Assembly (NCBI GenBank): GCA_963921195.1
Contig: OY992540.1
Coordinates: 17,181,136 to 17,245,135, forward strand
Length of the DNA stretch: 64,000 nt
Reading direction: 5' to 3'
Source: Pegoplata infirma
Taxonomy: Eukaryota; Arthropoda; Insecta; Diptera; Anthomyiidae
Shown: positions 1-10,304 of the stretch, piece after piece
Position numbering within the stretch: position 1 is the first letter of the stretch
Layout: each line of letters opens with the position of its first letter
Translations under genes and position numbers: made by a program
Notes under the pieces: generated by a model
The model's database searches: none
Told to the model about the DNA's origin: nothing
The model's input: only the letters and a program-made list of their open reading frames with translations

Positions 1-376
1 TGTTTAACAAAAAAAAAACAATTTTATTGAAAAATACTTTAAAAAAAAGTTGACAAAATTTTGAAAAATTTATTACGAGGCTTCTAGTTAATTTACAAAA
101 AAAAACAGTTATTTTACAAAAATGATTTTATTACGAGGATTTATTTTGTTTAACAAAAAATTTACCATTTTTTTTAAAACTTTTTACCATTTTTTCTTGT
201 AAGTTTATCATTTTTTTTTTTTTATTTTTTCCGGTTTTAAAACAACATCTATACCTATAAAATTGGTTATGGAAATCCTCGTAATTTTACGAGAATTTTA
301 CCTACCTCTTATTTTACGAGAACAGCCTCGTAAAACACGATATTTTTTGGTAACTTTACAAGTTTTTTTTTGAGTA
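1..376 (-). mobile_element. TTTACAAG-type MITE, partial
   Basis: Reading the minus strand, this begins with ACTCAAAAAAAAACTTGTAA and continues with alternating TTTACGAG, TTTACAAG and CTCGTAA words. The same layout occurs at 13391-13760, 56551-57048 and 62484-63014. It is non-coding, and the far end lies outside the window. Short ORFs here are chance readings of the repeat. Confidence 0.55.
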
Positions 377-531
377 TAAATGAAAAAAAAATGTTGGGCC
401 CCCTGCGAAATAAAATCCTGGATACGCCCCTGCTTTGAAAGGTTTAAAAAATGCCCAAACTTCCACCTTTCTCCGATCCTTGACCCCCAAGGAGGGTAAA
501 TAATTGCTTTTTAAGACATAAATGTGAGATG
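377..531. other. unassigned repeat-like spacer
   Basis: This is slightly GC-richer sequence leading into the 170-bp array. I see no gene in it. A 79-codon minus-strand reading frame across this stretch matches no pattern I know. Confidence 0.3.
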
Positions 532-960
532 ACGTTAAAAATAACACATCTTTACACAAACAAAATGCAATTTTTCGAACCTTAATAATTGTCAATTTGG
601 GTATTTTTAGCCGAAATTCGCTTCTCTTTTGGATATCGGGGGTATTCCCTGGATATCCGAAAGGGATTAAAATTGCATTTTGATGCCTTAAAGGGATTTA
701 ACGTCTAAAATAACATATTTGTACCAAAAAATTATGCCACTTTTTCGAACCACAATAATTATCAATTTGGGTATTTTTAGCCGAAATTCACATCCTTTTT
801 GGATATCGGGGGTATTCTCTGGAAATCCGGGAGGGGTTTAAACTGCATTTTGATGCCTAAAAGGGAGTTTACGTTTAAAATAACATATCTTTACCAAAAT
901 AAAATAACCGCTTTTTCGAGTCTCAATAATTGGCATTTTGGGATTTTTAGCCGAAATTTC
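532..960 (+). repeat. 170-bp tandem repeat, about 2.5 units
   Basis: Three successive blocks begin ACGTNNAAAATAACAYAT (532, 701, 871) and end TTTTTAGCCGAAATT (about 611, 781, 951). The period is therefore 169-170 bp. The spacers carry the repeated GGATATCGGGGGTATTC phrase. The reading frames that run through it are by-products of the repetition. Confidence 0.75.
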
Positions 961-1102
961 GAAACTTTGAGCCCATTCAGAGAGCAGAAGATATCAACCG
1001 ATTTCCAAAAAAATTCACATCTGTAATACCCATCTGGGTAGACATCTTTTGCCGGGTATAGCGTTTCGATCCGACAAAAAAGTGGCAAAACGACCCACCC
1101 TA
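961..1102 (-). mobile_element. terminus of a TAGGGTGGGTCG-type element
   Basis: On the minus strand this stretch starts TAGGGTGGGTCGTTTTGCC (1102 downward). It resembles the termini at 24003 (TAGGGTGGGCCG), 34424 (TAGGATGGGCCG) and the complete element at 44371. No matching opposite end was found, so the element is truncated. The 170-bp array may belong to it. Confidence 0.4.
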
Positions 1103-1138
1103 GTAGCTACCCCTATGCAATTAAAAGCTAAAAAGATT

Positions 1139-2040
1139 TGCCTACTGACGGTGTAACGCCGAGGAGCACAGCTTTAGCACCAGTGCTGGTACGCCATCGC
1201 ATTGTTCCTATCTCTGTTTACGAATGACCAAAAGCTCTTACTATCCCGAGGGACAGAAAGATTTTAGCACAAAGACGCTGTTGGTAGAGAAACTTTTCCT
1301 ATCTCAGTACATTTGGTTCTCGCCTGCTTGCGCAGCATATCAGAATTGTCGTTTTCTGAGTGCTTCATCCCGAAAGTCTGATTAAACCAACACTTATCAT
1401 TTGGCTTAAACGAAACCAGTATTGTAGGAATACATTTCTCAATTCCAAGCTAAATCACATTACCCCCCATTTTTGCAACTTCATCTACGTTACCGTCAAG
1501 GAAACGAAATTTCCAGTTAAAACTATAAAAAGGTCGAGATTATTTTGTTGTTGTCCTTTAACACACGCATTGTGTGTAGGTTCGTCCACCAGTTTCGCCA
1601 GATGGTTGTGCGAAATGTTCAACGTATTGGCCCTCGGGAGTGGTATGGCTGGAATGGCAAGGCTAAGAGGAATTGTGAACTTTAAAGACCAAAGCGATGA
1701 CCACTTCAGCACTCGGACAACTAGCATGGATATCGGTAATATTAGCAGGGTGTCAAAGCCATTGAAGGAATCCTCTCCTGCTGCATTTGGACTCCTGTAA
1801 AGGGATCCCAAATATAAAATTAGTGCCCTTATCCCAAACACAACCCATAGGCCGCTAAATTTGGGACCACTTCATTCACTATATAGTCGTTCCTGGCAAT
1901 ATTACACACCATAACTTCTAACATATACCCTATTAAGAATAAAAGGCGATTGGTGGTAACCAGGTAAGTGAAAGTCCTATGGAGCAGCATTCTCGCACAA
2001 CTAGGTCTCACATAAAGCAAAAATATTTGGCGATAGAAAC
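1139..2040 (-). pseudogene. non-LTR retrotransposon ORF2 remnant: endonuclease to start of reverse transcriptase
   Basis: Decayed minus-strand coding sequence of an APE-type non-LTR element (jockey/I-like groups). Conceptual translation across several frameshifts and stops gives, in order: an ARNDYI segment, LYRSPNAAGE (cf. the family's LYRSPN), FKVHNSS where the family has GDFNxHN, ISHNHLAKLVDEPTH, NNLDLF followed by SLTVT (cf. the family's PTH..NTLDLF), then KCWFNQTF (cf. KPWFNxxC), and DGVPALVLK near 1190-1160, which opens the reverse transcriptase. The 146-codon plus-strand frame here is a shadow. Stops and frame changes show that it is dead. Clade assignment is tentative. Order and orientation match the second copy at 5570-7260. 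Confidence 0.7.
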
Positions 2041-2190
2041 GGGTAGTGGGTTCGATCCCACACAAACCCTTGTCCGATTTCGCTACAACGAGACGTCGGT
2101 TATTGTTACCGGTTCTCGGTTAGGTTGAAATTATAAGAAAAATATTTGTAATTATGTTGTAAAACAATTAATAAAACACTTGATCATGGG
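2041..2190 (+). mobile_element. tRNA-derived SINE (copy a)
   Basis: It contains GGGTTCGATCCCA (from 2049), a near-perfect pol III B box (GGTTCGANTCC). A tail then follows with CGATTTCGCTACAACGAGA, GTTACCGGTTCTCGGTTAGG and the end ATAAAACACTTGATCATGGG. The same tail occurs at 7310-7400 and, reversed, at 17700-17880. The A-box half is not clear. Pol III transcription is inferred from family logic. Confidence 0.65.
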
Positions 2191-2304
2191 ATCAAAATTA
2201 TTATATATACTCCTAATAGTTTCTAATTTATCACTTGCCAAATACAAGAAGCAAGATGAACTGACTTCTTCTCTTCAAACAGCTCTTACAGGAATAAGAT
2301 CTCG
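2186..2304 (+). CDS. possible first coding exon, secreted or membrane protein
   Basis: ATG at 2186 opens 39 codons plus 2 bases that end at CG|GTAAAT, a good donor site (GT at 2305). Without splicing a stop follows at once. The N-terminus reads as a signal peptide: MGSKLLYILLIVSNLSLA, then a polar stretch starting KYKKQDELTSS. I do not recognise the family. Neither the acceptor nor exon 2 was found in the following kilobases. The ATG lies inside the ACTTGATCATGGG end shared with the SINE copy at 7310-7400, so the start may have been donated by the SINE. The alternative is a chance frame of about 40 codons in AT-rich DNA. The hydrophobic run directly after Met and the donor are the only reasons to list it. 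Confidence 0.33.
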
Positions 2305-2738
2305 GTAAATTGTTCAGCTTTCTATTAATACTCCTAAGGGATGCTGATTGTTCCCTTGCTTGTAAGATACAAAATAAACCCGATCACACTTCGTATTTAT
2401 GGTCTTAGAACCCAAGGCCTTGAGAGAAACAAGACTGTCTCGAAAATATTAGTGTTTAATGGGACTATAAACTCGTTACTCTTCTAAGACATTCTCGTAA
2501 ATTTTGGAAAAATTCATACTCAGATTTCTCGGAGACTTTTAGACTAATATTCACGTACACGTGCAACAAAGACAGTTTTTAAACGGCAAGCGTTAAAAAA
2601 GGCGTGAAAAAAATGCTTCATATTTTTTTTAGAAATAATAATAACATTTTAAGAATTAAAAACCAAGCGATCCAGGATCTTATAATATCTTAAAATTGTA
2701 CTCGGATTTCCGAAATATGATTTAAAGTACCGCAACTA
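2305..2738. other. AT-rich spacer or intron
   Basis: No repeat partner elsewhere in the window and no convincing reading frame. If 2186-2304 is an exon, this is intron. Confidence 0.3.
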
Positions 2739-3350
2739 ACACAGATAAAAATGAGTTGTTAGATCAAGCACGAAATACACCAGGTAGAGCATTATTTTAA
2801 TTAAAAGTCAGCTAATGAAGAAAAATGTTTAATCAAGCACGAAAGTTGTAGGTCAGTCATTGACAGTTGATGAAACCAATGCTTGATTTGAGTAATTTGT
2901 TAATTGTTATTTTTCTGTTATTTTTGATTAAACCAATCCTTGATTTGAGTGAGCGGTTAATCAATAATTTTTTGTTATTTTTGATTAATCCAATGTTTGA
3001 TCTGAGTGAATAGTTAATCAATATTTTACAGTTGTAGTGTTTTTTGTTAGTATCTTGTTTAAATTGTTTTTTTGTGTGCTTTATATTATTATTTTTCTTC
3101 GTCTTGTGTGCGTGCAAGTACTTTTCTATTTGGCGACTAACGAAAACTTAAACAAAAAACGCAACAGAGTTTATCGCATTGTTACTCAAAACCTACTATG
3201 ATGAGTTTTTTTTTTGTTTTTGTGAATTTTTTGTGAATTTTTCAGATTTAAGCAAATGGTAAATTGATTCAAGTAAAATTTAATTGAGTGTCAAATTTTA
3301 AGCTGAGCAAATATTTAATAGTTTTTTTCCATCGAATATTTTTTCTGTGT
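2739..3350. mobile_element. TIR element with ACACAGA ends
   Basis: The left end is ACACAGATAAAAATG and the right end is ATATTTTTTCTGTGT, which are inverted to each other. The length is about 610 bp and it is non-coding. The ACACAGAAAAAA terminus recurs at 4299, 15434 and 47695-49074. An 86-codon minus-strand frame inside is produced by the internal tandem repeat. Confidence 0.5.
2871..3031 (+). repeat. 57-bp tandem repeat, about 3 units
   Basis: Units start at about 2871, 2929 and 2986. Each carries GATTAAACCAATNCTTGAT, then TGAGTGA..GTTAATCAATA and a T-rich end. It lies inside the 2739-3350 element. Confidence 0.7.
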
Positions 3351-4298
3351 AAATAATAAACCATTTCTGGTGTAGACTATACTGCTCCAAGCATCAGGCT
3401 TTATCTAAAATGTCCTTACTGGCTGTTTGATATACCAATTCATTGCACTTAACTAATTTCTCCTAAGTATAAATATGCCACGCCGATGCATTTTTTTTCC
3501 TGTTTATTTTTGTTAAATTTAATGTTCATAAAGGGACTACTTCACTTCTGTGATTCAAACAGAAGTGCACCAAATACATATGAAAATCATAGACATTTTT
3601 CCATTCCATATACCATTAATTTGTGTTATTTTTTTCGATTTACGGCTAGAATTCCATGATTTTCCCCTAAATTACAGTACACGAAGAACGAAATTTCCTT
3701 TACCTCCCTTTTTGTTTATGTATATTTTTTTTAATTATTATTATTTTTGTAAATGAGACTCATTTGAGAAATGCCATAATTTCAACGCTAAAATAAAATC
3801 CTAAAAATAATTTTAATTTATAATGCTTTAAATTCTAACAACACTTTATGGATTATAATTGTTTTTATATCTTGAGTGCACTTAAAAAAATTAAGTCGGT
3901 AAAATTAACTTGCAATTTTTTGAGGAGAACATCATTTTCTAGAAAAATAGCTACAACTTATAGTAAAATTATAAACAAAATCAAAAAATAACTGCTAAAA
4001 TGACACAATTTTAAGTTTTTGCAGATCTTTATGTCAGTTGTTTTTACTGAAAATATATCTGGAAAAAATCTGATATATTTATATATATTCATATATGATC
4101 GTATCTCATTGCATATAATAACATATGAAATGTCAAAAATCAAGATCTAATTATATCTTGGATTTGGTTAACATTGCCCCAAATTTGATAATAAATTATA
4201 TTTGATCAGATAAAATTATATACAATCAGATGCAATCAAATATTATCAGTTCAAAGCAGATCTTATCAGAAAACATCGATTTTTAACCCAAAACACTA
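3351..4298. other. AT-rich non-coding stretch
   Basis: About 950 bp of low-complexity, T-rich sequence. Around 4080-4260 it has loosely repeated TATAAATTATAT and GATCAGAT words related to those at 43320-43515. No gene is supported. Confidence 0.4.
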
Positions 4299-4470
4299 AC
4301 ACAGAAAAAAATTGAAACAAATTTCAATCAACAAAAACGCGGATTCAATCAATTTGTTGATTGAAATTCCTCCAATCAACAAAACTGTTATACCAATCAT
4401 CAAATTGTAGGTGATTAATTGAATATTTTTTCAATCAAACACTTTTAAATTATTGTTTCTGTAAAGACAG
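4299..4470 (+). mobile_element. ACACAGAAAAAA-type repeat (left part)
   Basis: Starts ACACAGAAAAAAATTGAAAC, then has a short hairpin (TTCAATCAA..TTGATTGAA) and GTAGGTGATTAATTGAATA. The segment 15434-15607 follows the same order with substitutions, so these are two copies of one family. The right end here is unclear because a hairpin element follows. Confidence 0.5.
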
Positions 4471-4517
4471 TCGAGCTCAGGCTCTAATTATAATTATGTA
4501 TTATAATTTTTTGATTT

Positions 4518-5133
4518 GTTATATATGGTTTTGAATTGAGAAAAGTGTGAAAGAAAAATTTTAATTTTTCTAAAAATTTAAGACATCCTGGTTTGTTTCT
4601 TACTAGTTTCATATTAAAATGGCAACACCTAACATTTGTGTCTAAAATATAGACCATGTCTGGCAATGTTTGCAAAAATAAGTACTTAGATCAGAATTGA
4701 TGAAGGAGAGGAAGAAAATAATGATGACTAAAAATAAAAGTTTGTTTACACATAATTACAATAACAAGTCTTCTGTTAGAAAAAACAACAGCAACAACCA
4801 CACTCGAATTGAAAAAAATCAGATTTAGTTGATACTTGCTTAACAGCCTACTTGGCGTATCGGTCTAGAGTGATTGTACGTTACAAGCAGTTAATAGCAA
4901 AGTATTACAGATGATGATGAGTTCAATCCTTGTCGGCTGCGATCTGTAAATAATTTTCACATATAGAGTTCTATTGACTATTAACTAAATAAATTTGACA
5001 TTAAAAGTTTTTCTGAAGATTATTATAACTGGATAATATGAAACTAGTAAGAAACAAACCAGGATGTCTTAAATTTTTAGAAAAAATTAAAATTTTTCTT
5101 TCACACTTTTCTCAATTCAAAACCATTTATAAC
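4518..5133. mobile_element. hairpin element with tRNA-like core
   Basis: Arms of about 100 bp (4518-4616 and 5034-5133) are nearly perfect inverted copies. Both carry AAGACATCCTGGTTTGTTTC or its complement. The loop of about 415 bp holds the tRNA-like module at 4853-4945. I see no coding potential. Compare the same architecture at 27611-28606, 32581-33297 and 42474-42673. Confidence 0.75.
4853..4945 (+). ncRNA. tRNA-like module (pol III A and B boxes)
   Basis: TGGCGTATCGG (4853) matches the A-box consensus TGGCNNAGTGG at 9 of 11 positions. About 60 bp further, GAGTTCAATCC resembles a B box and T arm. The rest does not obviously fold into a full cloverleaf, so this is a tRNA-derived or SINE-head sequence, not a clear working tRNA gene. 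Confidence 0.5.
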
Positions 5134-5569
5134 ACTTTTTCGATTTTGATCACATATTTTGATCAATTTTTTATTTATAGTCAATCAAAATAATGATTGA
5201 TTTAACGAATGAATTGTAAGCTTGTGATAAAATTATGAAAAAATTCATCTTTTTTGCTTTCCAATATGTTGCCAACAATAAAAAGAGTACAGTAAGAGTA
5301 TGTACAAAAAAACGCAGTCAAAGGACCTAAAGTGCAGTCATTTTGGATATTGCGCAGATAGCAATTGAAATATTATTATGCCAAAATGACACAACATTTT
5401 TATTTTTATGTAAAAATTTTTAAATTTTTTTTTTTTTGAAATAATTTTTTTTTTTTTTGTAAAAATGTTGTTAAGTGACAGAAAAATATTTTGAATATAT
5501 ATTTTCAGCCAAATCGGTGTATAGCAGTTTGGAAACTTCCCTTGTAAGTGAAAAATATAAAAGTCATTC
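5134..5569. other. AT-rich spacer
   Basis: Low-complexity sequence with poly-T runs (5425-5460). No gene or repeat partner seen. Confidence 0.3.
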
Positions 5570-7260
5570 ATAGCACTGTCAAATTTCTTGGGGTAGATAA
5601 ACGCGGGAGCAAAAAAGCACAGCTATAATGGTGGTTATCAGTAACCGAGATTCTGATTCGGTTTTGAAAAATCCAAAAATTTGCTTTATAGATATTCAAA
5701 CAAATTGTTAGCAGAATAACACCCAAGCTTGAGTCCATATAGCAAAACATTCCCAGCAAAAATAAATCGAGATTTTGGCGACACAGCATCTTTTTATAGC
5801 ATACCGAAGCGCATCCAAAGACCGCTCTTGATGATGCAGTTGAGTTGCTATGGGATTTGAAGTTGCTGTGGGATTTGAAGTTTGACTTAGAACGTCGTTA
5901 AGAAAACTAACAAAAACGGTACGGAAAAGAACATAATCTTGATTGAAGCTAAAACTCAACCGATGGGAACCCATAACAACACGTATAGAGCGATCTCTGA
6001 GGTAACTCGAAATAAATGGAGAGAAATCGTAACCGACACCAAGGGAATTAAGCTTAGATGTGTGCGCACCGATCCACACACAATCAACACCTTGAAAATA
6101 TTCACAGCAACCAGCTTATTCTCACCAAAATGGTAAATCGAACGACTCCAACGTTCCGAAAGGAATGCCAACAGATCCCTAGTAGAACGAGTTTTCCAAA
6201 CCATACTCCCGATCGTTTAAAAGTATGTTGGCCTTACGATACCTTAGAAGTTGGAAATTTACCATGCTATGTATCACTTTCGAGAGCGCTACGCATATTG
6301 CAATTGGTTGGTAACTTTCAGAATTGTAAGCCGCGGTCTTTCAAGGGGTTGGCTGCACTTTGGCAATTTTAGAAGAAAAGGAAAAGACTCCCGCACGGGA
6401 AGACGAGATAAAAAGATTAGCCAGTGGATGCGCTAACGTTGCAGAATAATGTTTCAGCACTAGTGCTGGTATACCATCTGTCCCCGTCTGTCCCCGTCTG
6501 TCCCCGTCATCTGTCTGTCTGACAGATGGTATACCATCTGTCCCCATCTAGAACCCCAGTGACTTATTTACGTTAAGATTCGCAAGAACCCTTTTAAAAG
6601 CACGAGCTCGTAAAAATATTCTGGGCATAGCATGGGATACCATCTCGAGTTCACGCTTGATGGCTTTCCGTTAAGAAAGAATTTCTTGCAAGGAGACCAG
6701 CCAACAGGTTAGCTTTTTCAACCAGTTCCATGAACTCTTGATCGCCTTTTAAAAGATAATGTAGATGGAAGAACTAGCATTTTTCTTTACTCACTTAACA
6801 AACGATCAAAAGCTTTTACTGCCCGAGGAACTGAAAGAACTTTACCACGAAGTCGGTGTTCGTAAAGAAGCTTTTCACGACTAATTGTAAGTTATATAAA
6901 ACGCTCAGATATCGCCTGTTTACGTAGCAGATCAGCATTATCGTTTTTGTTGCTACGACAATTTCAGAATGCTTTCTCCCACGGTTTAGCCGAAATGAGC
7001 TTCAATGGAATGAATGACTTAATTCCAAGCACTATTATCTTTTCAACAATTTTCGCCGCGACGCTAACGTTGTAATCGCGTCGAGGAAATAGAGTTTCAT
7101 GTTAAAACACCGAAAAAGTCGTTGCCTCGACGCCTCGAGGAAATAGAGTTTCCAGTTGAAATGCCGGAAAAGTCGTTGACCTCTGCCCAACGAACCTTCG
7201 TTTTTATGAAAATTGACCGAATTGCCAAGAGGTTTACTTCATATTTGTCAGGATGTGAAG
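5570..7260 (-). pseudogene. non-LTR retrotransposon ORF2 remnant: linker and reverse transcriptase
   Basis: Decayed minus-strand ORF2. From high to low coordinates the translation shows: GIKSFIPL and AKPW (family KPW), KANLLAGLLARNSFL, NVNKSLGFDGIP and DGIPALVLKHYSATLA (the K..G.DGIP..vLK segment), FSSKIAKVQPTP, TRSTRDLLAFLSERW near 6190-6150, GENKLVAV, a frameshift in the place of the ALDISKAFDRVW block, then GVGYDFSPFISSYLRDRSI and FLNDVL. The catalytic FADD/YADD motif is not recoverable. Multiple stops and shifts show a dead copy. Microsatellite DNA interrupts it at 6462-6548, and a block of about 57 bp is duplicated at 7081-7172. It is the same kind of element as 1139-2040. Confidence 0.75.
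6462..6548. repeat. microsatellite expansion in the reverse transcriptase remnant
   Basis: GTCCCCGTCT units and GTCTGTCTGACAGATG are inserted between two copies of ACTAGTGCTGGTATACCATCTG-like sequence. Copy 1 (about 1185) shows the uninterrupted order, so the array and the duplicated DGIP codons are a later expansion. Confidence 0.7.
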
Positions 7261-7309
7261 TAAGATAAAGGATCGAGAGTATTCTGGTGTTTGTTCGTAC
7301 AACGGCACG

Positions 7310-7400
7310 ACAATCATTGTTACCAGTTCTCGATTAGGTTGAAATTATTAAAAATGATTTGTAATAAAATGGTTAACAATAAATTTAAACACTTGATCAT
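7310..7400 (+). mobile_element. SINE tail (copy b)
   Basis: CATTGTTACCAGTTCTCG, then TTAGGTTGAAATTATTA, then ACACTTGATCATGGG, matching the tail of the SINE at 2041-2190. The tRNA head is missing, so this is a 5'-truncated or eroded copy. Confidence 0.6.
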
Positions 7401-7454
7401 GGGGAGATCAGGGTTTTCAACAAGTTTTCACGATATGGATAAGACTTTTATCCT

Positions 7455-8200
7455 TTGAACTCTAGCATCTTCCAGGCCGAAATAGTTGTCATAAGCAAGG
7501 CTGATTTAAAATTCGTAGATGAGACAAACAGGGAATTAAACTTTTATGTTGACATCCAAGCTGCTCTAAAAGCTCTCAGAAGCTTTTGTAAAGTAGTTTT
7601 CGAATTCTTCGAGAACTTACAAAGTTTTGGGAATATGAACAAGTTAAAACTAATATGGGTACCAGGTCACATAGGTATTCAAGGGAACCAGAGAGCGGAC
7701 GAGCTAGCGAAACAAGGTGCTAATGATATTAGTATTTCTGTACACATCGATCCACCAATTCAGCACTTCAGATTGCTACGCGATAGTCTAAACACCGGAA
7801 TGGCTGACGGAAAGTGGAGAGGGCTAACAACGAGCACGATCAGTAGAAGATTGTGGTCATGCTACAATCTGAGGAAAACTATCTATTTACTCTCACTTAC
7901 CTGATGGAACTGTCGTACACTCACTAGAGTAATCACTAGGTACTGCCTTATATGTTATCATAGGAAGAAAATGGGACTTATTTCCGGTGCCAACTAAAGG
8001 AGGTGCGATGAACCTAACACTGAGGAAACTTATTCTTTACCACTGTCCCGCCTTGGCCTGAACCCGCCTGCACATATTGGCCAGACATGTCTTCGAGAAC
8101 TTGGAAACAGTTCCTAATATCGACTTAAGACAAATTATAAGGAATTATAGTGGTTTCGCTATGGACCATCCTTTCTGTGTGAGGAGTCTTTGACTCCGCC
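7455..8200 (+). pseudogene. non-LTR retrotransposon RNase H domain and 3' end
   Basis: The open frame 7455-7904 gives 149 residues of an RNase H domain as found at the C-terminus of ORF2 in I/R1/LOA-type elements. Visible landmarks are E9 in FQAEI, D33 in YVDIQAALKAL, WVPGHIGIQGN with H72, and D82 in QRADELAKQG. The N-terminal strand with the first catalytic Asp is lost. Downstream, in shifted frames, RRCDEPNTEET and YHCPAL recall the CR.C...ET..H.L..CPAL motif that ends such ORFs, then NIDLRQIIRN. It lies on the opposite strand to 5570-7260, so the two are separate fragments or a rearranged element. Confidence 0.75.
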
Positions 8201-9371
8201 CCTTCTAACCTTAGCTTAACCTAAATATAACAGAATTTTTAAACAAATGGCGCCCAAGCAAGGGCCCTGTTCTGAATCTTAAACAATAGTCATGGAAATT
8301 AAAAACGTTAAATAAACGTTAAATCGAGACACCAAACATAAAAAAGGCGCAAAACTTTAAATGAAATGAATAACAAGGGTAAAATCGGGCAAAATTTTAT
8401 ATGATTCGGAAATTAGTTTGAAATTCTTTAAGTTCAACTAACAATAAATCAAACTTAATCTCTCTCTCTTTATAGTGTTAAACCCAGATTTAACTTCACC
8501 CAAATTCTAGTGCGATTTAACAAATTCATTAAAATCCAAAACTTTCACATAAAAATGTCATCAATTTAACAAAATAAAAAAATCTTTGGAAAAATTCCTC
8601 AAAGTTTATTCGTCTTCAAAAATTAATTACAAAAAATATTTTCCCATAAAAATGTTGTTCGTATTATTTTATTTCAAAGAAAAAATGTTTTAATTAAACG
8701 ATATTCAAGTTAAAAGAAAACCCCCCAAGAGAATAGAGTGGGCGTTGAGGTTTTAAATTGTATATGGAAGTTTTAGAGCATGAAATAAAAAATTGAACTA
8801 TTGATCATTGTTTGAATGGGGAATACTTATTACAAGTAATAGACAATTTTATTTAAGTGACTTTAATTACAATAACAAAAATGTCAACAGTAGAATAAAA
8901 TTGTAACTTAAATTTGATGCGAAAAAAATATAGAAATTCCATTTAAACTACTGTAAATATTGAAACTGTAACAAAATGCTATAATAAATGATCTCAAGAC
9001 AAGTCAGAAACAATTTTACAGTGCATATTGAATTTTTAAGTGCAGTTTTTTTTAATTATTTGTATTAAAATGACTGATAAGGGTTTCAAGTACTTGTAAA
9101 CATAAAATTTTTATATGTGTGGCATTTCTTACTTATGAGTGCGATGGGAGTAAAGTATAAGTACTATGTGTTATACTTTTTTGTATAATAAAGGTTTGTT
9201 TGTCTTTCTTTTGCAGTTTAAAAGGCCAGATGTCATTTGTTTATATGAAAATATTTATTAGGATTGCACTTAATTAAATAAAAAAAATAAAAATTAAAAA
9301 GTTAAAATCGACTTGACCGAATGAATAACCAAAAAAAAAAATTGTAAAAAAAATGTAAAAAAAAAAATATT
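8201..9371. other. AT-rich non-coding stretch
   Basis: No recognisable gene and no clear repeat partner in the window. A polypyrimidine tract plus AG at about 9200-9217 looks like an acceptor, but the frames after it close quickly. Confidence 0.35.
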
Positions 9372-9935
9372 TTTTTTATTTGAGTAGGTTTATTCTAGCT
9401 CGAGGTCCTTTTCTTTTACCAAATAAAACTATGATAATCTATAGAATTATTTTCAAGTAAGTTATTTTTCTGATTTAAATTTATTTATGTTGGTCATTTT
9501 TGCAAAACTCAGCCGACACGTGTTTCGGAATTTGTCAGGTTCCATTGTCAAGGCTATTTAGCAAATATAAAAACACTATATGTTCTCCAAGTTGCAAACG
9601 AAGTTTAAATGGCAATATTCAAACAAAAATATTAATATGTATTCAACTCTACACTCATTGAGTAGGAGAAGAAGAAAATTGTGCATATTCTTAGTTTGAT
9701 CACATTTGTCAAACAACCAACAAAAAATTATTAAAACAGATTTACATATGATTACCCATTGGATAATACTGTATGCTATATGAAATACATTAAAATCATT
9801 TTATTCGACCTAGCTAGCTCGAGGTCATTTTTTCTTGACTTATTAAAACTATGATATTCTCATAGAATTATTTTCAAGGAAATTATTTTTCTGTTTAAAA
9901 TTTATTTATGTAAATATTATTTGGAGTAACACTTA
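9372..9935. mobile_element. CTCGAGGTC-type foldback MITE (rearranged copy)
   Basis: GAGTAGGTTTATTCTAGCTC and ACTATGAT..TCTATAGAATTATT open it at 9382. A second, same-direction copy of the arm lies at 9810-9910. The middle holds GACACGTGTTTCGGAATTTG and TGTCAAGGCTATTTAGCAAA, which appear in the opposite order at 53070-53120 and 21630-21690. This is a derivative of the simple foldback at 52951-53255. Confidence 0.55.
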
Positions 9936-9994
9936 TACTTATTTTTTTTAATGGAATTTTTATGTTAGCATTTTTATTAAAATCGGAAAATTTT

Positions 9995-10250
9995 AACGTG
10001 ACGTTGGAGGGTTAAAGTTTGGTCTTGAAAAAAAAAAATCATACAAACCAAAACATTTTTTTAGATTTTTATTTAATTATTATTTTGCTTGAGTAGCTTA
10101 TTAACGACGAAAAATTTCATATTGGTGAGATAAGGCTTTCAGATTCAAAATTGACTTGGAAAAACAGTTAAGGTCGTTGGGTTCTAACTCAAAATCTTTT
10201 TTTTTTTGTTTTTACAAGCAACGATAACACTGTGAGACAAATGTTAGGGG
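9995..10250 (+). repeat. diverged fragment of the 51.7-kb palindromic element
   Basis: ATACAAACCAAAACATTTTT, GCTTGAGTAGCTTATTAACG and GGTGAGATAAGGCTTTCAG are degenerate matches to the arm at 51860-51990. No ends are visible. Confidence 0.5.
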
Positions 10251-10304
10251 TCATTGATCAACGGGAGTTCTGCTTACTGGGAAAAGTTAAAATGAGGAAA
10301 AACA

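Noticed and set aside
1360..1800. 146-codon plus-strand frame
   Set aside because: Shadow of the decayed minus-strand endonuclease/linker of a non-LTR element, whose motifs are clear.
9196..9280. Acceptor-like TTTGTCTTTCTTTTGCAG with a short open frame
   Set aside because: Frames close within about 15-20 codons and phase with the exon at 2186 gives no recognisable protein. Such tracts are common in AT-rich DNA.
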